From assembly GCF_003604215.1 (NCBI RefSeq), contig NZ_QXGS01000008.1, positions 86,714 to 150,713 on the forward strand: 64,000 bases of DNA. The letters are read 5' to 3'. Source of the DNA: Teichococcus vastitatis. GTDB lineage: Bacteria > Pseudomonadota > Alphaproteobacteria > Acetobacterales > Acetobacteraceae. Made by a program: the position numbers and the translations under genes. Below are positions 35,914-43,152 of this stretch, in pieces (position 1 is the first letter of the stretch; each line of letters opens with the position of its first letter). Under the pieces are notes generated by a model. The model ran no database searches, was not told the DNA's origin, and saw only the letters and a list, made by a program, of their open reading frames with translations.

Positions 35914-35934
35914 CAGGGTCCTGGGAATCTTCGC

Positions 35935-37458
35935 GTGTTTTCTCGCCTTTCGGCCCTGACCGGCCGCCGCGCCCTGTTCGCCGCCTTCGGCCTGGGCGTG
36001 CTGGCGGCCCTGGCGCTGCCGCCGCTCTACCTTGTTCCGGTGCTGCTGCTGGCGGTGCCGGGCTTGCTGGCGCTGCTGAACGGCGCCGGCACCACCCGCC
36101 GCGCCGCCCTGGTGGGCTTCGCCTGGGGGTTGGGCCATCACGTGGCGGGGCTGTACTGGATCAGCCACGCGCTGCTGACCGATCCCTGGCGCTGGGGCTG
36201 GCTGGTGCCGGTGGCGGTGCCGGGCCTCGCCCTGCCAATGGCAGCCTATGTGGCGCTGGTGGCGGCCGTGGCGTGGCAGGCGCGGCCCGGCTGGCCACGC
36301 TGGCTGGCCCTGGCGGCGGCCTGGACCCTGGCGGAATGGCTGCGCGGCCTGCTGTTCACCGGATTTCCCTGGAACGCCATCGGCACCGTCTGGGCCTTCC
36401 ACGCGCTGCCGCTGCAGGGGGCGGCGTTTGTGGGCGTGTATGGCCTGTCGCTGTTGACCCTGCTGCTGGCGGGCGTGCCGGCGCTCGGCTGGCGGTTCCG
36501 GGTAGGCGGCGCGATGGTGCTGCTGGTGCTGGGCGGCCTCGGCTGGCTGCGGCTGGCGGCGCCGGAGCCGCCACCCCAGCCGGTGGAGGTGCTGCTGGTG
36601 CAGGGCAATGTGCAGCAGGAAGCGAAGTGGCGCGAAGACCAGCGTTGGCCGATCTTTCGCCGTTACCTCGACCTGACGCGGGACGGCGCCGCGCGAGCCG
36701 CCGCCGCGGCGCCGGGGCGGCCCCTGGTGGCGATCTGGCCGGAAACCGCCAGCCCGTTCCTGTTGCCGGCCGATGCGGCGGCGCGCGACTACGCGGCGCG
36801 CACCCTGCCGCCGGGAGGGCTGCTGCTGGCGGGCTCCGTGCGGGCGGAGTTCACGCCGGAGGGGCGGGTGAGCCAGGTGTTCAACAGCCTGTCCGCCGTG
36901 GCCGCCGATGGCCGCCTGCTGGCGGTCTATGACAAGGCGCATCTGGTGCCGTTCGGCGAGTACATGCCGCTCGGTGGATGGCTGCCGGTGCGGGTGGTGC
37001 AAGGAGGGCTGGATTTCAGCGCCGGGCCCGGTCCGGTGTCACTGGCGCCGGGCGGGCTGCCCGCTTTCAGCCCGCTGATCTGCTACGAGGTGATCTTTCC
37101 GGCGGCGGTGGTCGACCCCGCATCCCGCCCGACCTGGATCGTCAACATCACCAATGATGCATGGTTCGGCTTCTCCGCAGGGCCGTACCAGCATTTGGCC
37201 TCGGCACGACTGCGGGCTGTGGAGGAGGGGCTTCCACTCGCGCGCGCCGCGCAGACCGGGGTGTCGGCCCTGTTCGATGCGCGTGGACGCGAACTGATAC
37301 GCCTCGGCTTGGGCGAGGCCGGTAGCGTGTCTGCACCAATTCCGGCACAACTTCCCGTGACGATCTTCGCCAAATTCGGGAATATTCCGTCTCTGATCTG
37401 CGCGATGCTTATGCTTCTGGTTGTGGCATTCAGGCGGAAATCATCGGAAAGGATGTGA
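35935..37458 (+). CDS. lnt: Apolipoprotein N-acyltransferase
   Basis: 507 residues from a GTG at 35935. An upstream ATG at 35872 would place the terminator inside the gene and is rejected. Six to seven N-terminal membrane helices precede a nitrilase-like catalytic domain. The triad is Glu270 (WPETASPF), Lys334 (YDKAHLVPFGEY) and Cys383 (ICYEVIFP), close to the E. coli numbering, and a last membrane helix closes the protein. Lnt adds the third acyl chain to lipoproteins before LolA-dependent export. It supports the GTG start that the triad numbering stays near the E. coli one. Confidence 0.95.
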   Translation: MFSRLSALTGRRALFAAFGLGVLAALALPPLYLVPVLLLAVPGLLALLNGAGTTRRAALVGFAWGLGHHVAGLYWISHALLTDPWRWGWLVPVAVPGLALPMAAYVALVAAVAWQARPGWPRWLALAAAWTLAEWLRGLLFTGFPWNAIGTVWAFHALPLQGAAFVGVYGLSLLTLLLAGVPALGWRFRVGGAMVLLVLGGLGWLRLAAPEPPPQPVEVLLVQGNVQQEAKWREDQRWPIFRRYLDLTRDGAARAAAAAPGRPLVAIWPETASPFLLPADAAARDYAARTLPPGGLLLAGSVRAEFTPEGRVSQVFNSLSAVAADGRLLAVYDKAHLVPFGEYMPLGGWLPVRVVQGGLDFSAGPGPVSLAPGGLPAFSPLICYEVIFPAAVVDPASRPTWIVNITNDAWFGFSAGPYQHLASARLRAVEEGLPLARAAQTGVSALFDARGRELIRLGLGEAGSVSAPIPAQLPVTIFAKFGNIPSLICAMLMLLVVAFRRKSSERM

Positions 37459-37483
37459 AGCGCGCGAAAGCTGTTTCTTAAAT

Positions 37484-37506
37484 GAGAATTCTCGAAAGAG
37501 TTGACA
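37484..37506 (+). promoter_or_regulatory. Palindrome next to a TTGACA -35 element upstream of the XRE gene
   Basis: A perfect 10-base palindrome GAGAATTCTC (37484-37493) lies seven bases before a consensus -35 TTGACA (37501-37506). The -10 17 bases on (TAATTC, 37524) is weak. The palindrome could be the binding site of the XRE protein or another repressor. Confidence 0.45.
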
Positions 37507-37591
37507 AAATCCTGCTGCTCTCCTAATTCAACTTATCGAACTGCAAGATGGCCAGCCGCCTCTTGCCAAGGATGTGGCGGAGATTCAGACC

Positions 37592-38044
37592 ATGCCGAGC
37601 GATCAAGTGGCGGAGCGGACCGAGCGCGAGCATCGACCGAGCCCGATCGACGTGCATGTCGGCTCCCGCGTCCGGCTGCGCCGGACCCTGCTCGGCATGA
37701 GCCAGGAAAAGCTGGGCGAGGCGCTGGGCCTGACCTTTCAGCAGGTCCAGAAATACGAGCGCGGCGTGAACCGCATCGGCGCCAGCCGCCTGTTCGATCT
37801 GGCCCGCGTGCTGGATGTGCCGATCGGCTTCTTCTTCGACGACATGCCGGATGCGATGGGCGGCGGCACCACGGCCCTTCGGGCCCGCCTGGGCGGCTTC
37901 GCCGAGCAGCAGGAAGGCTTCGAGGACGACACGCTGCACAAGCGCGAGACGCTGGAACTGGTGCGGGCCTATTACCGCATCACCGAGCCGGCCGTTCGCA
38001 AGCGAGTCTTCGACCTGATCAAGAGCCTGGCACCGACCGACTGA
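37592..38044 (+). CDS. XRE-family helix-turn-helix regulator
   Basis: 150 residues from ATG 37592 (GGAG nine bases upstream); an in-frame GTG at 37574 is less likely. The HTH spans about residues 22-78 (VRLRRTLLGMSQEKLGEALGLTFQQVQKYERG). The C-terminal segment RETLELVRAYYRI is characteristic of an alphaproteobacterial XRE group usually found between lnt and metK. Here metK is missing and the next gene is convergent, 13 bases away. Target genes are not known from sequence. Confidence 0.88.
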   Translation: MPSDQVAERTEREHRPSPIDVHVGSRVRLRRTLLGMSQEKLGEALGLTFQQVQKYERGVNRIGASRLFDLARVLDVPIGFFFDDMPDAMGGGTTALRARLGGFAEQQEGFEDDTLHKRETLELVRAYYRITEPAVRKRVFDLIKSLAPTD

Positions 38045-38057
38045 CGCGGCACCGGAC

Positions 38058-38981
38058 TCAGCTCCGGCGATTGCGGCGGGATGCCAGCGGCACCGCGCGG
38101 GTGAGCCCGGGCGAGGGCTCCCGGTGCTGCCGCAGCGCTGCCGCGCCCGCCGCCACCGTCTGCTCCACCGCCGCCGTCAACGCCTTGCGGTCGGCCGAGG
38201 CGCCGGGTGCCACCGGCTCGTGCAGCAGCACCGTAACGCCGCCACTCGGCAATTGTGCCAGGCGCCAAAAATGGCTGCCGATCTCCATGTCGCCATACCA
38301 GGCGAAAAACACGCGGTCACGGCGGCGGGCGGGCAGGCCGCCCAACCGGTCATAGGCGACCGAGACTGGCTGCACCGCCGACGCCGCCTCCGCCAAGCTC
38401 AGAAAGGCGGAGCGGAACGGCAGCACGCGATTGCCGTCATTGCTGGTGCCTTCCGGAAACAGGATCAGGCTGCCGCCCTCCGCTAGGCGGTCCCGCATGG
38501 CGGCGGCTTCCTGGCCGGTGCGGCCGCGGCTGCGGCTCACGAATACGGTGCGGCCGAGGCGGGCCACGGTCCGAATCACCGGCCACCCGGCGACCTGGGC
38601 CTTGGACACGAAGGCGGCTTCCAGCACGCTTCCCAGCACCAGGATGTCGAGCCACGAGGCATGGTTGCTGATGAACAAGGTCGGCGCGGCCGGGCTCGCT
38701 TGGCCCACCACGCGCACCCGCAGCCCGATCAGCCGGCAGAGCACGCGATGGAACAGGCGCGCGAACCGCCGCTTGCCGCGGCCCGGCAACACCAGCAGTA
38801 CGGATTGGACCGGCATGCAGCCCAGCGTCCATGCGGCGGCCAGGAACAGGCGCAGGCAGGCGCGCAGCAGTGGGCGCAGCCGTTCCGGGGGGAGGGGCCG
38901 GGGATCCTCCAGCACAACCGGTGCGTCGGAGCGGCTGCGCGGGCTCAGCGGTTCGGCATCCGGCGCGGACGGCCGCGGCAT
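38058..38981 (-). CDS. olsA: 1-acyl-glycerol-phosphate-type acyltransferase, probable OlsA
   Basis: 307 residues from ATG 38981. The PlsC-family motifs are intact: the HX4D motif in NHASWLD, the FVSRSRGR block and FPEGTS. One or two membrane segments lie near residues 45-65. Placed directly downstream of an OlsB-like gene, it is the likely OlsA, which O-acylates lyso-ornithine lipid; it might also act on lysophosphatidic acid. A 65-base gap separates it from olsB. No SD site is clear. It converges on the XRE gene. Confidence 0.84.
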   Translation of the reverse strand: MPRPSAPDAEPLSPRSRSDAPVVLEDPRPLPPERLRPLLRACLRLFLAAAWTLGCMPVQSVLLVLPGRGKRRFARLFHRVLCRLIGLRVRVVGQASPAAPTLFISNHASWLDILVLGSVLEAAFVSKAQVAGWPVIRTVARLGRTVFVSRSRGRTGQEAAAMRDRLAEGGSLILFPEGTSNDGNRVLPFRSAFLSLAEAASAVQPVSVAYDRLGGLPARRRDRVFFAWYGDMEIGSHFWRLAQLPSGGVTVLLHEPVAPGASADRKALTAAVEQTVAAGAAALRQHREPSPGLTRAVPLASRRNRRS

Positions 38982-39046
38982 GGGGCGGTGGCGCGACGCA
39001 TCGGCGCGGCGAAGCTTCCCACGGCGGAATTCCGCATCACCGGCCG

Positions 39047-39856
39047 CTAATCCCTCCCGCCGATCTTGCGCTCGTAATGGCGGGAATATTTCTCCGTCAC
39101 CAGCTCGGTCTTCACAACAACGCAAACATCGGTGGTGTTGAACTGGCTGTCGATCACCGCGCCGTCCCCAACAAAGCCGCCCAGGCGCAGATAGCCCTTC
39201 ACCAGGGGCGGCAGTTCGGCCAGGGCGGCACGCGGGTCGAGCTGCGCGGGGTCCAGCCGGTCCATCGGCACGAAGCGCTCCTGCAGGGCGCGCGGGCGCA
39301 GCTCCGGCGGCGCCAGATGATGGCTGTGCAGATAGCTCAGCGGCACCGCCAACTGCTCGAGATCGGTGCCCGGCAAGCTGGCGCAGCCGAACATCACGCC
39401 GATCTGGTGTTTCGACACGTAGGCGGCGATGCCCGACCACAGCAGCTGCATGGCCTGCCGGTTGCGGTAGCACGCATCGACGCAGGAGCGGCCGAGCTCC
39501 AGGATCTCGCCCGGCTGGCGCAGCAACGGGTCGATGTCGTATTCGGACGCCGAATAGAAGCCGCCGACCCGGGCCGCCGCGCCGCGCCGGATCAGCCGGT
39601 AAGTGCCGACCACGGCCGACACCCCTTCGCCGAGATCGTGGTCCAACACCAGGAGGTGGTCGGCCACGGCGTCGAAATCGTCGCGATCCCGCTGCAGGCG
39701 GGCCGTCTGCGCGTCGGGATGCGCACCCATCTCGCCGTAGAAGATGCGATAGCGTAGCGCCTGCGCGGCATCCACTTCGGCCGGGTCGGTGGCGATTCGG
39801 ACGCCAAGATTGCCCGTACGCAGTTCGCCGAAGCCGGCGCCTGCATCCAGACTCAT
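39047..39856 (-). CDS. olsB: L-ornithine N-alpha-acyltransferase OlsB
   Basis: 269 residues. It is a GNAT-related hemolysin-like acyltransferase, with the blocks QALRYRIFYGEMGA, VGTYRLIRR, FYSASEYDI and ELGRSCVDACYRNR that mark the OlsB family. OlsB uses 3-hydroxyacyl-ACP to form lyso-ornithine lipid, the phosphorus-free membrane lipid precursor. Its ATG overlaps the fur stop (ATGA), so its translation should depend on fur mRNA. With olsA next it gives a complete two-step ornithine-lipid route. Confidence 0.9.
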   Translation of the reverse strand: MSLDAGAGFGELRTGNLGVRIATDPAEVDAAQALRYRIFYGEMGAHPDAQTARLQRDRDDFDAVADHLLVLDHDLGEGVSAVVGTYRLIRRGAAARVGGFYSASEYDIDPLLRQPGEILELGRSCVDACYRNRQAMQLLWSGIAAYVSKHQIGVMFGCASLPGTDLEQLAVPLSYLHSHHLAPPELRPRALQERFVPMDRLDPAQLDPRAALAELPPLVKGYLRLGGFVGDGAVIDSQFNTTDVCVVVKTELVTEKYSRHYERKIGGRD

Positions 39857-40359
39857 GCCGGTTCTCCGCCGCGCCGGCGCGGCCCGCGGCGCGGCGCCGC
39901 TTCCGCATCGGCCGGGCGGCGGCCAAACAATTCCAGCCGGTGGCCGATCAGGGTGAAGCCCAAGCGCTCGGCGATCGCCTTGGCCAGCGCCTCGTGCTGC
40001 ACGTCGGAAAACTCGATCACCTTGCCGGTGTCGATGTCGATCAGGTGGTAATGGTGGCCGTGATCGGTGGCCTCGTAGCGGGCGCGGCCACCGCCGAAAT
40101 CATGCCGCTCCAGGATGCCCTTCTCTTCCAGCAGCCGCACCGTGCGGTACACGGTGGCGATGGACACGCGGGCATCGAGTGCCAGGGCCCTGCGATACAG
40201 CTCCTCGACATCCGGGTGGTCGATGGCTTCCGACAGCACGCGCGCGATCAGCCGGCGCTGGCCCGTCATCTTCAGGCCGCGCTCGATGCAGAGCCGCTCG
40301 ATCCGCAGCGGGTCGGGGCGCTCTTCGGCGTCGCGGGGCGTGTCGGTGCGCGTGTCCAT
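39853..40359 (-). CDS. fur: Fur-family metal-responsive regulator
   Basis: 168 residues from ATG 40359; an in-frame GTG at 40416 would add 19 residues. A winged-helix DNA-binding half (ATVYRTVRLLEEKGILERHDFGGGRARYE) precedes the metal-binding motif HHYHLIDIDTGKVIEF, where Fur usually has HHDH. No structural CxxC zinc pair is present, which fits alphaproteobacterial Fur/Mur. It may sense iron or manganese. The overlap with olsB suggests shared control of envelope lipids. A candidate site for it lies at 12217-12239. Confidence 0.88.
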   Translation of the reverse strand: MDTRTDTPRDAEERPDPLRIERLCIERGLKMTGQRRLIARVLSEAIDHPDVEELYRRALALDARVSIATVYRTVRLLEEKGILERHDFGGGRARYEATDHGHHYHLIDIDTGKVIEFSDVQHEALAKAIAERLGFTLIGHRLELFGRRPADAEAAPRRGPRRRGGEPA

Positions 40360-40574
40360 GGGGGCGGTCAGGTACTCTCCGGTGCCGGGCGGGGCGAGGA
40401 GCCGCCGCGCCCGCACGCATTATGACACGACAGCGCAGCATGTCAGAAGCCATGCCGCCTGGGCCGGTGGATCGGATCCGGCCGGCAGGCCCGGATCCCG
40501 AGCATCAGCCGGGCGTCGCTGCCTTGCCATCATCAGGCCGTGAAGGCAAGCGGGCGGTCCGTGCCCGCACAGAC

Positions 40575-41018
40575 TCAGCTGGCCGCGCCGCGGCGCGGCC
40601 GCACCGGACGAGGCTTGGTGCCGAGGCCGATCTTCTTGGCCAGGGACGAACGGTGCCGCGCATAGTTCGGCGCCACCATCGGATAGTCCTGCGGAAGTCC
40701 CCAGCGCTCCCGGTACTGTTCCGGCGTCATGTCATAGGCGGTCTTCAGGTGCCGCTTCAGCATTTTCAGCTTCTTGCCGTCTTCCAGACACACCAGGTAG
40801 TCGTCGGTGACGGATTTCTTCACCGGCACGGCGGGCTGCGGCCGCTCCGGCGGCGGCGCTGCGACGGCGGGCGTGGTGCCGAGGCCCGAAAGCGTGCGGT
40901 GCACCTGCTCGATCAGGGACGGCACCTCGGCCAGCGAGACGGAATTATTCGACACATGGGCCGCTACGATCTGGGCCGTCAGGCCAAGAAGTTCGCGCGG
41001 ACCTTGTTCTTCGGACAT
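40575..41018 (-). CDS. mucR: MucR/Ros-family transcriptional regulator
   Basis: 147 residues. The C-terminal Ros/MucR domain is clear (YLVCLEDGKKLKMLKRHL, then MTPEQYRERWGLPQDYPMVA). Classical Ros binds zinc through two Cys and two His. Here the second Cys is Asp (CLED) and the place of the last His pair reads TAY, so the site looks incomplete. MucR proteins act as H-NS-like global regulators of exopolysaccharide, motility and cell-cycle genes in alphaproteobacteria, binding AT-rich DNA. The gene stands alone, with a long AT-richer upstream region. Confidence 0.9.
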   Translation of the reverse strand: MSEEQGPRELLGLTAQIVAAHVSNNSVSLAEVPSLIEQVHRTLSGLGTTPAVAAPPPERPQPAVPVKKSVTDDYLVCLEDGKKLKMLKRHLKTAYDMTPEQYRERWGLPQDYPMVAPNYARHRSSLAKKIGLGTKPRPVRPRRGAAS

Positions 41019-41348
41019 TACCGAGCCTCACTGAAATTTTGCAGGATGATCCCAGGTTCATGGTCATCCATAATGTCCGTCAATATATCGCCGACCTTGC
41101 AAGCTTCGCAATTCACGATTTTCTTGGAGTAGGAGAAAAACCACCGGGCCTAGAATACAGTTCCGCAAGAAAACATGTCGGCAGCAGTCGCGTCACCCAC
41201 AACCGAAACTTGCCGCCGCGTCTTTCTCTGCACGCCCGCAGTGCTGAATGCAGCGAGAAGCCATGGAAAACGGCAGAATCCAGTCGGGAACCGGCGCTGG
41301 CCCGGACAATGCCGGATCGCGCGCAGTGCTTGCCGCCGTTCCGGGCGG
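41019..41348. other. Long AT-richer leader region of mucR
   Basis: 330 bases with no supported gene between mucR and rimI, both on the minus strand. The part from 41030 to 41140 is distinctly AT-rich for this genome, as expected for a MucR self-binding region. I cannot assign -35 and -10 boxes with confidence. It must hold the mucR promoter and the 3' end of the tsaB-rimI transcript. Confidence 0.55.
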
Positions 41349-41816
41349 CTATGCTTGGCAGGAGCGGCTCAGGATCAGCGCGTCACTGCCATCGCCATAG
41401 TAACGCCGGCGGCGGCCGACGGCGGTGAAGCCGGCGGAACGGTAAAGGCGCTGCGCCGGCTCGTTGCGGTCCGACACCTCCAGGAAGAGGCGCGCGGCGC
41501 CGGCGGCGGCGGCCAGTTCCAGCGCGCTGTCCAGCAACGCGGCGCCGAGCCCGAGGCGCCGTGCCTCGGGTCGCACGGCGAGCGTCAGCACCTCCGCCTC
41601 GTCCGCCGCCACGCGGCACAGGATGAAGCCCAGCTCCTCGGCCTGGAGCCCGAAGGTGCCGGGCATCTCCAGCAGCAGCCGGATGGCGTCCCCGCCCCAG
41701 CGCTCGGCCGGCGGAAAGCTCAGGGCATGCAGCAGGGCCAGCGCGGCGGCATCCGCCGCCCCCGCCAGCCGCAACTCATGCACCGGGCGGCTGCCGCACC
41801 GCGGGGGGCTCGACAT
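41349..41816 (-). CDS. rimI: Ribosomal-protein-alanine N-acetyltransferase RimI
   Basis: 155 residues from ATG 41816, or 144 from a GTG at 41783 that overlaps the tsaB stop by eight bases; family alignment slightly favours the shorter form. It is a GNAT fold with the acetyl-CoA-binding block VRPEARRLGLGAALLDSAL, and the C-terminal EVSDRNEPAQRLYRSAGF is typical of RimI. It acetylates the N-terminal alanine of ribosomal protein S18. Pairing with tsaB is the standard bacterial arrangement. Confidence 0.87.
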   Translation of the reverse strand: MSSPPRCGSRPVHELRLAGAADAAALALLHALSFPPAERWGGDAIRLLLEMPGTFGLQAEELGFILCRVAADEAEVLTLAVRPEARRLGLGAALLDSALELAAAAGAARLFLEVSDRNEPAQRLYRSAGFTAVGRRRRYYGDGSDALILSRSCQA

Positions 41817-42444
41817 ACAAGGGAAGCGCCGCCCGCGGCGACAGCTCGCCCGAGGCCCGCAGCGCCGCCACCGCGGCCGCCGCGCCGGCTTGCGGCAACC
41901 ATGATTCGGTCAGGTGCACGGTGGCGCCGTGTGCCAGGAGGGAGGCGGCCGCGGCCTCGGCGGCGTCGCCTACCAGCGCCACGGGCTGATCCGGCAACGG
42001 CAGCGCCTCCAGTTCGAAAGGTTCCGGCGGCGCGGCCGCGGCGCTGGCGCCGGCTGCGATGCGTTCCAGCAGCACCCGGCCGCGCCTGGTGTCGATCACC
42101 GACCAGACCGCGTGACTGCCGCGGAGGGCAGCGGGCAGGGCGGCGGCCAGGGCCTCGCCGGTGGTGACGCCGATGGCGGGCCGGCCGATCGCCAGGGCCA
42201 GGCCTTGCGCCAGCGCCAGCGCCGCGCGCAGCCCGGTGAAGCCGCCGGGCCCCACCACCGCCGCCACCGCATCCAGCTCGGTGGCGGCCAGCCCGGCCTC
42301 GGCCAATACCCGCGCCACCATCGGCGGCAGCGCCGTGGCCTGGCCGCGCGCCCCATCCTGCGCCGCCTGTGCCAGCACCATGCCATCCGCCCATACCGCC
42401 GCCGAGGCACGCGCCAGGGCGCCATCCACTGCCAGGATCCGCAT
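41776..42444 (-). CDS. tsaB: tRNA t6A-modification protein TsaB
   Basis: 222 residues. An ASKHA-type N-terminus (MRILAVDGALARASAAVW) and the conserved VVGPGGFTGLRAALALAQGLALA mark TsaB. It is the non-catalytic partner of TsaD in making threonylcarbamoyl-adenosine at position 37 of ANN-reading tRNAs. It is translationally linked to rimI, whose start lies inside its end. tsaD and tsaE are not in the window. Confidence 0.9.
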   Translation of the reverse strand: MRILAVDGALARASAAVWADGMVLAQAAQDGARGQATALPPMVARVLAEAGLAATELDAVAAVVGPGGFTGLRAALALAQGLALAIGRPAIGVTTGEALAAALPAALRGSHAVWSVIDTRRGRVLLERIAAGASAAAAPPEPFELEALPLPDQPVALVGDAAEAAAASLLAHGATVHLTESWLPQAGAAAAVAALRASGELSPRAALPLYVEPPAVRQPPGA

Positions 42445-42486
42445 GCGCGCTGCATAGGGCAGATCCGCCCCACGGGGAACTCACCC

Positions 42487-43077
42487 ATGGACATCGCCGC
42501 CATGCCGCGGCCGTGGCAGGATGCGGCCATGCTCACGCCGATCACCGCGGAGGAGGGCTTCCTCCTCGACCTCCGCTACGCCACGGCCGACAACCTCACC
42601 GGCGCGCCGATCTACCGCCGCCCGGTGGCGCTGCTGCTGCCGCTCGCGCACCAGCGCCTGCTGCGCGCCCGCGATCAGGCGGCGCGGTTCGGCCTGCGCA
42701 TCAAGGTGTTCGACGCGTTCCGGCCGATCGAGGCGCAATGGGCCTTGTGGCATGCCGTGACCGACAAGCGCTTCGTGTCCGACCCCAGGGCCGGCGGCGT
42801 GCATCCGCGCGGCGCGGCGGTGGACCTGACGCTGTGCGAGGCTGGCACCGGCGCCGAACTGCCAATGGGCACCGGCTTCGACGCGGTGGCGGCGGAATCG
42901 GCACATGGCCATCCCGGCGTGCCAGTGGCGGACCAGCGCAACCGCGCCCTGCTGCTGGGCATCATGGTGGCCGCCGGCTGGGCGCCCTACAGCCTCGAAT
43001 GGTGGCATTACGAACTGCCGGAAGCGCGTGACTTCCCGCCGCTCAGCGCCGGCGCGGTCCGGGACGGTCCGATGTGA
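42487..43077 (+). CDS. ddpX: D-alanyl-D-alanine dipeptidase (DdpX/VanX-like)
   Basis: 196 residues from ATG 42487; ATG 42529 is also possible. Family blocks are LRYATADNLTGAPIYRR, FDAFRPIEAQWALW, the zinc-binding VHPRGAAVDLTL (His and Asp) and EWWHYE (Glu and His). The enzyme cleaves D-Ala-D-Ala, allowing recycling of cell-wall-derived dipeptide; in a Gram-negative this is not by itself a glycopeptide-resistance function. It is divergent from tsaB with a 42-base gap. Confidence 0.9.
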   Translation: MDIAAMPRPWQDAAMLTPITAEEGFLLDLRYATADNLTGAPIYRRPVALLLPLAHQRLLRARDQAARFGLRIKVFDAFRPIEAQWALWHAVTDKRFVSDPRAGGVHPRGAAVDLTLCEAGTGAELPMGTGFDAVAAESAHGHPGVPVADQRNRALLLGIMVAAGWAPYSLEWWHYELPEARDFPPLSAGAVRDGPM

Positions 43078-43096
43078 GGCGCCGGACCCCGGATGC

Positions 43097-43126
43097 TTGG
43101 AAAACGGGCGCGAAGGAACATATAAG
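43097..43126 (+). promoter_or_regulatory. Sigma70-type promoter for the radical SAM/UdgX-N operon
   Basis: TTGGAA at 43097-43102, an 18-base spacer and TATAAG at 43121-43126. The -10 lies inside the LexA-like repeat, and transcription would start about 20 bases before the coding start at 43153. Confidence 0.6.
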
Positions 43127-43130
43127 GAAC
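43116..43130 (+). promoter_or_regulatory. Candidate LexA (SOS) box
   Basis: GAAC-N7-GAAC (GAAC at 43116-43119 and 43127-43130), the direct-repeat form established for alphaproteobacterial LexA (GTTC-N7-GTTC read on either strand). The repeat is embedded in a tandem AAGGAACATAT / AAGGAACTTAT. It covers the -10 element, the position expected for repression. The downstream genes belong to predicted DNA-repair families, which strengthens the call. Confidence 0.72.
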
Positions 43131-43152
43131 TTATGAATCGCGGATCATCTGG

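Noticed and set aside
35764-35934. Upstream extension of lnt to an ATG at 35872 or a start at 35764
   Set aside because: It would place a strong terminator inside the coding sequence and shift the catalytic residues away from the usual numbering.
41039-41428. 129-codon plus-strand frame upstream of mucR
   Set aside because: No SD site, no family, and it runs antisense into rimI.
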